Positions 1 through 5,186 of a DNA stretch of 9,799 nucleotides are shown one piece after another. Source of the DNA: JAOADN01 sp049323795 (GTDB taxonomy: Bacteria; Pseudomonadota; Alphaproteobacteria; Rhodobacterales; Rhodobacteraceae); the NCBI GenBank assembly GCA_049323795.1, contig JBMOOH010000040.1, positions 1 through 9,799 on the forward strand. The letters run 5' to 3'. The notes under the pieces are model-generated. The model worked only from the letters and a program-made list of their open reading frames with translations. It had not been told where the DNA came from and searched no databases. The position numbers and the translations under genes were made by a program. How positions within the stretch are numbered: position 1 is the stretch's first letter; each line of letters starts with the position of its first letter.

Positions 1-48
1 GCCCTCTGCTCCCAAAGCAGATGCGCTACCTGACTGCGCCACGCCCCG
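1..48 (-). tRNA. tRNA-Pro(UGG), 3' part cut off by the window edge
   Basis: Read on the minus strand, the sequence starts with the acceptor strand CGGGGCG, followed by TG, the D stem GCGC with an AGTCAGGTA-type loop and its partner GCGC, then the anticodon stem TCTGC / GCAGA around the loop TTTGGGA. The third to fifth loop bases give the anticodon TGG (plus-strand positions 12-14), which is proline. About 48 of the usual 77 bases are present; the variable loop, T arm and 3' acceptor strand lie left of position 1. It has the same orientation as the DUF192 gene upstream of it, with about 75 bases between them. The cloverleaf halves that are visible pair perfectly, so it is probably functional. 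Confidence 0.93.
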
Positions 49-101
49 ACGCGGCCCTGTCTAGCGCAGGCCGGGCGTCGAGGAAAGCGCCCCGCAGCAG
101 C

Positions 102-119
102 CCGGGCCCGCAGGCCCGG
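102..119 (-). terminator. stem-loop after the DUF192 gene, probable terminator
   Basis: CCGGGCC (102-108) pairs perfectly with GGCCCGG (113-119) around a 4-base loop. It begins five bases past the DUF192 stop codon in the minus-strand sense. No real T-tract follows (only CTTTCC about 15 bases on), so it could be a terminator of the GC-rich type or a hairpin protecting the mRNA 3' end. It separates the csp-DUF192 transcript from the tRNA gene. Confidence 0.5.
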
Positions 120-123
120 CGGC

Positions 124-615
124 TCAGCAGGGCCAGGCGGCCAGCGCGGGGTCCACCGACGGGTGGCGGAGCTCGGCGCCCGGACCGATGCCGAGCCGCG
201 CGGCCAGACCGCCGCCGATCTCGAGCACATAGCGGATGTCGTCGCCGCCGGGGATCGGTGTTTCGTCCCGCGGCACCGCGTTTTCCTGCACCTTCCGGAC
301 CCGTCCGTCCGATCCGATGAACAGCATGTCGAGCGGGATCAGCGTGTTCTTCATCCAGAAGGACACCGGCTGCGCCCGGTCATAGACGAAAAGCATCCCC
401 GCCGCGGCGGGCAGGTTCTCGCGGTACATCAGCCCGCGCGCCCGCTCGCTCTCGTCATCGGCGATCTCGACCCGGAACCGGGCGGACCCGTCGGGCCAGC
501 GCAGCTCGGCCACGTCGGGCCGGCATGGATCCGCGGCCCGGCCGGCACCCGGAACCGCCGCGAGCGCGGCGACCGCCAGGGCGAGGGCGGCACGAAGAAC
601 GACCACGGCGCGCAT
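124..615 (-). CDS. DUF192 family secreted protein
   Basis: This 163-residue protein has an N-terminal signal peptide: MRA, a hydrophobic Ala/Leu/Val run to about residue 22, and a likely cleavage site after GAGRA near residue 27. It is therefore expected in the periplasm. The rest is one DUF192 domain with its hallmark motifs: RARGLMYR (58-65), GMLFVYD (73-79), the signature FWMKNTLIPLDMLFI (86-100), and RYVLEIGGG (128-136) before a C-terminal G-I-GPG turn. The biochemical function of DUF192 is not known. The frame stays open upstream to 822, but the start at 615 is preferred: a signal peptide begins there, a GAGAGAG purine tract precedes it, and the upstream translation is only the antisense-frame shadow of the cold-shock gene. 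The start ATG shares its A with the TGA stop of that gene (TGATG), which suggests translational coupling. Family assignment is secure; the role is unknown. Confidence 0.9.
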   Translation of the reverse strand: MRAVVVLRAALALAVAALAAVPGAGRAADPCRPDVAELRWPDGSARFRVEIADDESERARGLMYRENLPAAAGMLFVYDRAQPVSFWMKNTLIPLDMLFIGSDGRVRKVQENAVPRDETPIPGGDDIRYVLEIGGGLAARLGIGPGAELRHPSVDPALAAWPC

Positions 616-1151
616 CAGGGCTTCTCTCTCATTGCTGCTTCCCAGGACAGCACCTGCGCCGCCATGCGCCCGCGCTTGCCCTCGATCACCTTGAGGCACA
701 CCGCCTCGCCCGGCTGGAGGTCGGCGAAGCCGGACCTGCGGAGCACCTCGATATGGATGAAGACGTCCTCGGGCCGCTGGAACACGTTGGCAAAGCCGAA
801 GCCCTTCACCTTGTCGAACCACTTCACCCGCGCCGGCTCGGCCGGAAGTGCCGCGAGCGAGGCGGCGTCGCTGTCGTCCAGGTCCTCCATCGGCACATGG
901 CCCGCCTCGGGTTCGGGCGGCTGGATCTCGAGCACCTCGACCGCCTGCTCGCCCCGCGCGGTCTGCTGGACGCGCACCACGATGCGCGCGTGGTCCGCGA
1001 CGGACCCCTGCCCGAAGTTCCGCAGGACATTGGCATGAAGCAGGATGTCCGCCCCGCCGTCATCGGCGACGATGAAGCCGAACCCCTTGTTCGGGTCGAA
1101 CCACTTCACCCGCCCCGCGACCTGGTGCGCTCTGCTTTCGGCATTCATCAT
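615..1151 (-). CDS. cold-shock protein with two cold-shock domains
   Basis: This 178-residue protein has two CspA-type OB-fold domains. The first (about 11-77) has RVKWFDPNKGFGFI with RNP1 KGFGFI (22-27) and RNP2 DILLH (35-39). The second (about 107-169) has RVKWFDKVKGFGFA with RNP1 KGFGFA (116-121) and RNP2 DVFIH (129-133). An acidic, proline-containing linker (about 78-106, with EDLDDSD at 89-95) joins them. Single-domain Csp proteins are about 70 residues; two-domain forms are known in alphaproteobacteria. The family binds single-stranded RNA and DNA in the cytoplasm and melts mRNA structure, often in cold or stationary phase; the specific role here is inferred. Two ATG codons stand in tandem (1151 and 1148); the first was chosen, and GGATGGGG lies 11-18 bases upstream. 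The gene overlaps the DUF192 gene by one base and is probably co-transcribed with it. Confidence 0.92.
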   Translation of the reverse strand: MMNAESRAHQVAGRVKWFDPNKGFGFIVADDGGADILLHANVLRNFGQGSVADHARIVVRVQQTARGEQAVEVLEIQPPEPEAGHVPMEDLDDSDAASLAALPAEPARVKWFDKVKGFGFANVFQRPEDVFIHIEVLRRSGFADLQPGEAVCLKVIEGKRGRMAAQVLSWEAAMREKP

Positions 1152-1190
1152 CGTGCGGCGCGCCCCATCCTCGAATTCGCGCGTGACACC

Positions 1191-1218
1191 CTCATATCAT
1201 GCGCGCAACGGTTTCAAG
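1191..1218 (-). promoter_or_regulatory. candidate promoter of the csp-DUF192 pair
   Basis: In the 116-base gap between pdxH and csp, GC content drops and the minus strand carries CTTGAAA (1212-1218) followed after 15 bases by TATGAG (1191-1196), about 40 bases before the csp start. CTTGAAA resembles the -35 element of heat-shock (RpoH) promoters and is also a fair housekeeping -35; the -10 match is only moderate. The rest of the gap holds a 5-bp hairpin just after pdxH (1252-1264) and nothing else I can assign. Which sigma factor acts here is a guess. Confidence 0.27.
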
Positions 1219-1267
1219 TCCAAAAATCCGAATGCGTAGGTGCGGCGCAGGTCGCGATGCGCGAGAT

Positions 1268-1885
1268 TCAGGGGTTCAGGCGTTCTACCGCCCATGGTGC
1301 CCCGGCCGAGGCGCGCGTCCAGCGGAAGCGGTCGTGCAGGCGGAAGTCGCCGTCGGCCCAGAACTCGATCTCGGAGGGGACGATGCGGAACCCGCCCCAG
1401 AACGGCGGCCGCGCGGGACTGGGCCCGTGCACGAGGGCGATGCGGGCCACCTCGGCGAGGAGGGCCGCACGCGAGGACAGCGGCTCGGACTGGCGCGAGG
1501 CCCAGGCGCCGAGCCGGCTCTTCAGCGAGCGCGACGCGAAGTAGGCGTCGGCCTTCGCCCCCTCTTCGCGGCTGACGGTCCCGCGCACCCGCACCTGCCT
1601 GCGGAGCGATTTCCAGTGCATCACGAAGGCGGCCCGGCCCGATGCCGCGATCTCGCGCGCCTTGGCCGAGCCGTAGTTCGTGTAGAAGACGAAGGCCCCG
1701 TCGCCGCCCGAACCCTCGATGTCCTTGAGCAGGACCATGCGCACGTTCGGAAGACCCGCGCCGTCCACGGTCGCAAGCGCGATGGCGTTGGGATCGTTCA
1801 CTTCGCGCGCCTCCGCCTCGGCAAGCCAGCGCCGGACCAGCGCGAACGGGTCGTCACCGGCGAAGATGCCGGTCCTGTCGGTCAT
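1268..1885 (-). CDS. pdxH: pyridoxamine 5'-phosphate oxidase
   Basis: This FMN-dependent enzyme oxidises pyridoxine 5'-phosphate and pyridoxamine 5'-phosphate to pyridoxal 5'-phosphate, the last step of vitamin B6 synthesis and salvage, in the cytoplasm. The 205-residue length is typical. FMN and substrate motifs run in order: RMVLLK (49-54), FYTNYGSAKAREI (67-79), WKSLRRQVRVRG (91-102), SRSLKSRLGAWASRQS (118-133), PPFWGGFRIVP (160-170) and the family's C-terminal R-L-x-P ending (ERLNP). The frame extends to 1945, but the start at 1885 is supported by a near-perfect ribosome binding site GGGGAGGA (1891-1898) five bases upstream and by homologous N-termini. The gene is divergent from fabI with 117 bases between starts. 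Its product supplies PLP for enzymes such as the aminotransferase encoded downstream on the plus strand. Confidence 0.96.
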   Translation of the reverse strand: MTDRTGIFAGDDPFALVRRWLAEAEAREVNDPNAIALATVDGAGLPNVRMVLLKDIEGSGGDGAFVFYTNYGSAKAREIAASGRAAFVMHWKSLRRQVRVRGTVSREEGAKADAYFASRSLKSRLGAWASRQSEPLSSRAALLAEVARIALVHGPSPARPPFWGGFRIVPSEIEFWADGDFRLHDRFRWTRASAGAPWAVERLNP

Positions 1886-1905
1886 CTGCGTCCTCCCCGG
1901 GCAGG

Positions 1906-1917
1906 TCCGGCGCCGGA
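1906..1917. repeat. 12-bp perfect palindrome between pdxH and fabI
   Basis: TCCGGCGCCGGA is its own reverse complement; flanking GG and ACC extend the symmetry with one unpaired A. It lies 20-31 bases upstream of the pdxH start, on the pdxH side of the divergent promoter region. It could be a dimeric-repressor operator or a 5'-UTR hairpin, or chance in GC-rich DNA. The half TCCGGCGC recurs in the stem-loop after fabI. Confidence 0.35.
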
Positions 1918-1935
1918 ACCGGGATCCCCGCGCCC

Positions 1936-1964
1936 TTGCTGACACTGCCGTCTTCGCCTAATGC
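1936..1964 (+). promoter_or_regulatory. candidate fabI promoter
   Basis: TTGCTG (1936-1941) and TAATGC (1959-1964) are separated by 17 bases, a standard spacing for a housekeeping promoter, and would start transcription about 30 bases before the fabI ATG. An overlapping CTGACA (1939-1944) is a better -35 match but has no good -10 at the right distance. It sits in the divergent pdxH/fabI region, where fabI must have its promoter because no plus-strand gene precedes it. The -10 match is weak. Confidence 0.3.
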
Positions 1965-2002
1965 TTCCGCCGAACGAAAAGGCGGCGGTGCGGGGGACAC
2001 TT

Positions 2003-2830
2003 ATGGCGGGCAATCTCATGGCCGGCAAGCGCGGGCTCATCATGGGGCTGGCCAACGACAGGTCGATCGCCTGGGGCATCGCGAGGGCCTGCGCCGGCCA
2101 GGGCGCCGAGATGGCCTTCAGCTATCAGGGCGAGGCGCTGAAGAAGCGGGTCGAGCCGCTGATCGCCTCGATCGGCATGACCGAGATGGCCGAGTGCGAC
2201 GTGTCCGACGAAGCCTCGCTCGATGCGCTGTTCGCGCGGCTGGCCGCGCTCTGGGGCAGGCTCGACTTCGTGGTCCACGCGATCGGGTTTTCCGACAAGA
2301 GCGAGCTGCGCGGCCGGTACGTCGACACGTCCGCCGCGAACTTCCGCATGACGATGGACATCTCGGTCTATTCCTTCACCGCCGTGGCCCGCCGCGCCGC
2401 CGCGATGATGGCGGAGGGCGGGTCGCTCCTGACGCTGACCTATTACGGCGCAGAGAAGGTCATGCCGCACTACAACGTCATGGGCCTGGCCAAGGCCGCT
2501 CTCGAAACCTCGGTCCAGTACATCGCCGAGGATCTGGGCAAGGACGGCATCCGGGTCAACGCGATCAGCGCGGGGCCGATCAAGACGCTCGCCGCCAGCG
2601 GCATCGGCGACTTCCGCTACATCATGAAGTGGAACGAGCTGAACTCGCCCTTGCGCCGGAACGTCACCCAGGAGGAAGTGGGCAAGGCCGCGCTCTACCT
2701 GCTTTCGGACCTCGGATCGGGCACCACCGGCGAGGTTCTGCACGTCGATGCAGGCTACCACGTCGTCGGCATGAAGGCCGTCGATGCGCCGGACATCGAC
2801 GTGGTGACGGGGCGCAGGGACGCACAGTAG
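2003..2830 (+). CDS. fabI: enoyl-[acyl-carrier-protein] reductase (NADH)
   Basis: This enzyme catalyses the final reduction of each fatty-acid elongation round, trans-2-enoyl-ACP to acyl-ACP, and is the classic triclosan/isoniazid-type target. The 275-residue protein is a short-chain dehydrogenase-like Rossmann fold. The N-terminal cofactor loop reads GLIMGLANDRSIAWGIA (11-27). The catalytic set is Tyr147/148 with Tyr157-x6-Lys164 in HYNVMGLAK, one residue offset from the E. coli Tyr146/Tyr156/Lys163 numbering. The conserved HAIGF (92-96) and GPIKTLAASGI (191-201) segments are also present. The frame could start at 1961, but 2003 is preferred because GGGGGA lies five bases before it and family members start close to MAGKRG; the next ATG (2018) is also possible. 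It is divergent from pdxH and is the first gene of the plus-strand series. Confidence 0.96.
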   Translation: MAGNLMAGKRGLIMGLANDRSIAWGIARACAGQGAEMAFSYQGEALKKRVEPLIASIGMTEMAECDVSDEASLDALFARLAALWGRLDFVVHAIGFSDKSELRGRYVDTSAANFRMTMDISVYSFTAVARRAAAMMAEGGSLLTLTYYGAEKVMPHYNVMGLAKAALETSVQYIAEDLGKDGIRVNAISAGPIKTLAASGIGDFRYIMKWNELNSPLRRNVTQEEVGKAALYLLSDLGSGTTGEVLHVDAGYHVVGMKAVDAPDIDVVTGRRDAQ

Positions 2831-2862
2831 GGGTCGCGCCGGACTTCCATCCGGCGCGGCCT
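2831..2862 (+). terminator. strong stem-loop between fabI and gpt
   Basis: CGCGCCGGA (2835-2843) pairs with TCCGGCGCG (2850-2858) around a 6-base loop; two more G-C pairs and two G-T wobbles extend the stem to about 12 pairs (2831-2862). It starts directly after the fabI stop and ends four bases before the purine tract that serves as gpt ribosome binding site. No T-tract follows. It may terminate or attenuate transcription after fabI, or protect the fabI mRNA 3' end in a common transcript. Confidence 0.55.
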
Positions 2863-2875
2863 TCGGGGGAGCGAG

Positions 2876-3382
2876 ATGAACGACCGCCTGCCGCACGAGA
2901 AGGGGTTCCACGTCAGCTGGGACCAGATCCACCGCGATGCCCGGGCGCTCGCCTGGCGGCTCGACAAGCAGGGACCGCTGGAAAGCGGGGCCTGGAAGGC
3001 GGTCGTGGCGATCACGCGGGGCGGGCTCGTCCCGGCCGCGATCGTGAGCCGCGAACTCGACATCCGGATCGTCGACACGATCAGCGTGAAGAGCTACAAC
3101 CACCAGAGCCAGATGTCCGCGCAGGTCATCAAGGCGCCGCAGGCGGACCTGATGGGGGATGGCACCGGAATCCTTGTGGTTGACGATCTGGTGGACACCG
3201 GCAAGACGCTGGAACTGGTCCGGAAGCTCTATCCCAAAGCGCATTTTGCCACCGTCTACGCAAAACCCCAGGGACGGCCGATGGTGGACACCTACATCAC
3301 CGAAGTGAGCCAGGACACCTGGATCTTCTTCCCCTGGGACATGGCGCTGCAGTATGTCGAGCCTTTCCGCGCGCGGGACTGA
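2876..3382 (+). CDS. gpt: xanthine-guanine phosphoribosyltransferase
   Basis: This purine salvage enzyme transfers the phosphoribosyl group of PRPP to guanine, xanthine or hypoxanthine to give the nucleotide. The 168-residue protein is slightly longer than E. coli Gpt (about 152), mainly at the N-terminus. Recognisable segments are TRGGLVPAAIVSRELDIR (48-65), SYNHQ (73-77), the PRPP-binding loop ILVVDDLVDTGKT (99-111) with the paired aspartates 103-104, YPKAHFATVYAKPQGRP (119-135) with Lys130, and the purine-contacting QDTWIFFPWDM (146-156). GGGGGAG (2866-2872) before the ATG supports the start. It follows fabI after a 45-base gap holding a stem-loop, and its last 29 bases overlap the DUF2127 gene in another frame. 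Its second half uses a few more A/T-ending codons than its neighbours. Confidence 0.95.
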   Translation: MNDRLPHEKGFHVSWDQIHRDARALAWRLDKQGPLESGAWKAVVAITRGGLVPAAIVSRELDIRIVDTISVKSYNHQSQMSAQVIKAPQADLMGDGTGILVVDDLVDTGKTLELVRKLYPKAHFATVYAKPQGRPMVDTYITEVSQDTWIFFPWDMALQYVEPFRARD

Positions 3383-3887
3383 CGGAACTGGCAAGCATCC
3401 GCATATCGAGCGGTCCTGGCTTGCCCGCCGGCTCCACTGGGTCTTCGAGGCCAGCCTCGTCATCAAGGGGACGCTGGCCTCGGGCGAGGCGATCGGGGGA
3501 CTCGGACTGCTGGTCACGCCGAATGTCGCGATCCTTCGCCTGGTCGCATGGCTGACACGGAACGAGATCGCGCAGGACCCTGCGGACCCGATGGCGAACT
3601 GGTTCCGCACCGCCGCCGAGGCGTTTCCCATACAGACACAGCATTTCTACGCCTACTATCTGATGGGCCACGGGTTCCTGAAGCTGCTGATGGTCGTCAT
3701 GCTGGCCCGGCGCATCCTCTGGGCCTATCCCTTCGCCATGGCGATCCTCGCGGGCTTCGTGGTCTATCAGGTCCACGAATGGTCCGCGACCCGCTCGATC
3801 CTGCTGCTGCTGCTCGCGGGTCTCGACACCGTGATGATCGGGCTCGTCTTCCGGGAATGGCGAGAGATGAGGGGGGCGCTCCGATGA
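3354..3887 (+). CDS. DUF2127 domain inner-membrane protein
   Basis: This 177-residue protein has about four hydrophobic segments, roughly residues 33-55, 98-118, 123-141 and 148-166, so it is an inner-membrane protein. The second half fits DUF2127 well: HFYAYYLMGHGFLKLLMV (97-114) with the His-Gly before a Lys, then RRILWAYPFAMAI (119-131), FVVYQVH (135-141), and a last helix carrying LDTVMIG and ending FREW. The function of this family is unknown. The ATG at 3354 lies inside gpt (29-base overlap, other frame); no alternative start codon occurs in this frame for the next 30 or so codons, and the family's conserved part begins soon after, so this start is nearly forced. No strong ribosome binding site is visible, which suggests translation coupled to gpt. 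Its TGA stop overlaps the ATG of a possible micro-ORF. Confidence 0.85.
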   Translation: MSSLSARGTDGTGKHPHIERSWLARRLHWVFEASLVIKGTLASGEAIGGLGLLVTPNVAILRLVAWLTRNEIAQDPADPMANWFRTAAEAFPIQTQHFYAYYLMGHGFLKLLMVVMLARRILWAYPFAMAILAGFVVYQVHEWSATRSILLLLLAGLDTVMIGLVFREWREMRGALR

Positions 3888-3922
3888 CGATCGTGAACTC
3901 TGTCCCGGGGGCACCGGCATGA
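3884..3922 (+). CDS. possible 12-codon micro-ORF linking two genes
   Basis: The reading frame MTIVNSVPGAPA starts with an ATG that overlaps the DUF2127 stop (ATGA at 3884-3887) and ends with a TGA that overlaps the aminotransferase start (ATGA at 3919-3922). GAGGGGGGCG (3869-3878), about six bases before its ATG, is a good ribosome binding site. It could relay ribosomes from one gene to the next, act as a small leader, or be chance. The aminotransferase also has its own GGGGG (3907-3911), so the relay is not required. No similarity to a known peptide is recognised. Confidence 0.3.
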   Translation: MTIVNSVPGAPA

Positions 3923-5097
3923 CCTTTCCGCTCAACCCGGCGATGGCGGCGACCGAGCCCCCGCCCGTGATGGAAGCGCGGCGCTGGCTGGCCTCGGCCG
4001 CGTTCCCGCCGGAGCGGCCGCTCATCAATGTCAGCCAGGCCGCACCGGTCGACCCGCCGCCCGCGGGTCTGCGCCAGGCGCTCGCCGAGGCGGCGCTGAA
4101 CGATCCGGCCGCGCACCTCTACGGGCCGGTGCTGGGCCTGCCGGAACTGCGGGCCGAGGTGGCCGCGCAATGGTCCGCCGCCTATGGCGGCCGGATTCTC
4201 GAGACGGAGGTCGCGATCACCCAGGGCTGCAACCAGGCCTTCTGCACGATCCTGTCGACGATCGCTCGAACGGGGGATGAAGTCATTCTTCCAACCCCTT
4301 GGTACTTCAATCATAAGATGTGGCTAGACATGCAGGGAATCAGGGCGGTTCCCCTGCCTGCGGGGCCCGACATGGTTCCCGAGGCCGCCGCCGCCGAGGC
4401 GCTTGTCACCGACCGGACCCGCGCGATCGTCCTCGTCTCGCCGAACAACCCCGCCGGGGCCGAGTATCCGGCCGGGACGCTCCGGGCGTTCTTCGACCTC
4501 GCCCGCGCGCGCGGGCTGGCGCTCGTCGTCGACGAGACCTACCGCGACTTCGACAGCCGGACCGGGGCGCCGCACGACCTCTTCGCCGACCCCGACTGGC
4601 GGGAAACGCTCGTCCACCTCTATTCCTTCTCGAAGGCCTACCGGCTGACCGGGCACCGCGTCGGCGCCATCGTCGCCGGCGCGGCACGCCTGGCCGAGGC
4701 GGAGAAGTTCCTCGACTGCGTGGCGATCTGTCCGGGCCAGCTCGGCCAGATCGGCGCGCTCTGGGGGATGCGGAACCTCGCGCAGTGGGTGGCGGGAGAG
4801 CGGGCCGAGATCCTCGCGCGGCGCGCGGCGATGACGGCTGCGCTCGGCGCGCTGCCGGGGTGGCGGCTTCTGGGATGCGGGGCGTATTTCGCCTATGCCG
4901 AGCATCCCTTTCCCATTCCCTCGTCCGAATTCGCCCGCCGGCTCGTGCAGGAGCAGGGCGTGCTCCTGCTTCCCGGCACGATGTTCATGCCCGCGGACGA
5001 TCCGGCCGGCACCCGTCAGGTGCGGATCGCCTTCGCCAATGTCGATGCCGGCCAGATCGCCGGCCTCGCCCGCCGGCTCGCGGCCTTCGGGACGTGA
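3919..5097 (+). CDS. class I/II PLP-dependent aminotransferase
   Basis: This 392-residue fold-type I aminotransferase is a cytoplasmic enzyme of the AspC/class I-II group. Visible active-site elements are GCNQAF (103-108, cofactor phosphate region), Tyr129 in TPWYFNH (ring stacking), Asn177 in SPNNPAG (174-180), Asp205 in VVDETYRD (203-210), the Schiff-base lysine Lys239 in SFSKAYRLTGHRVG (236-249) with Arg247, and a C-terminal Arg369 (QVRIAF) that should bind the substrate carboxylate. All catalytic residues are present, so it is probably active, but the substrate cannot be read from sequence; aspartate, aromatic or other amino acids are possible. The start has GGGGG seven bases upstream and overlaps the stop of a micro-ORF. 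Codons 117-142 (4267-4344) are unusually A/T-rich, with several codons rare in the rest of the gene. Confidence 0.9.
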   Translation: MTFPLNPAMAATEPPPVMEARRWLASAAFPPERPLINVSQAAPVDPPPAGLRQALAEAALNDPAAHLYGPVLGLPELRAEVAAQWSAAYGGRILETEVAITQGCNQAFCTILSTIARTGDEVILPTPWYFNHKMWLDMQGIRAVPLPAGPDMVPEAAAAEALVTDRTRAIVLVSPNNPAGAEYPAGTLRAFFDLARARGLALVVDETYRDFDSRTGAPHDLFADPDWRETLVHLYSFSKAYRLTGHRVGAIVAGAARLAEAEKFLDCVAICPGQLGQIGALWGMRNLAQWVAGERAEILARRAAMTAALGALPGWRLLGCGAYFAYAEHPFPIPSSEFARRLVQEQGVLLLPGTMFMPADDPAGTRQVRIAFANVDAGQIAGLARRLAAFGT

Positions 5098-5109
5098 TCC
5101 GCCCCGGCC

Positions 5110-5138
5110 TTGCCCGCCGCGGCCGGCTGGCCTAAAGA
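5110..5138 (+). promoter_or_regulatory. weak candidate promoter before ppiD
   Basis: In the 89-base gap between the aminotransferase and ppiD, TTGCCC (5110-5115) and TAAAGA (5133-5138) are spaced by 17 bases. CCGGCC (5104-5109) and GGCCGG (5121-5126) could also form a 6-bp hairpin overlapping the -35, so the gap may contain a weak terminator followed by a new start, or simply be transcribed through. Both elements are poor matches. Confidence 0.22.
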
Positions 5139-5186
5139 CTGCCGGGCGATTGCCGGAACGACCGCGCCGCAACCGGGGGAGCACGC

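Noticed and set aside
616..822. N-terminal extension of the DUF192 frame upstream of 615
   Set aside because: It reads through the cold-shock gene in another frame; the signal peptide and ribosome binding site place the start at 615.
1252..1264. Small hairpin TCGCG-ATG-CGCGA just after pdxH as a terminator
   Set aside because: Only five base pairs and no T-tract; too weak to call.
163..1544. Overlapping plus-strand frames (163-1038 and 525-1544) opposite DUF192, csp and pdxH
   Set aside because: Minus-strand genes here have clear family motifs; the plus frames have none.
1958..3631. A 557-codon minus-strand frame opposite fabI and gpt
   Set aside because: It is antisense to fabI, gpt and the start of the DUF2127 gene, with no recognisable domain and biased composition.
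5104..5126. Hairpin CCGGCC/GGCCGG after the aminotransferase as a terminator
   Set aside because: Six pairs with an 11-base loop and no T-tract; common by chance in such GC-rich DNA. Mentioned only with the candidate promoter.
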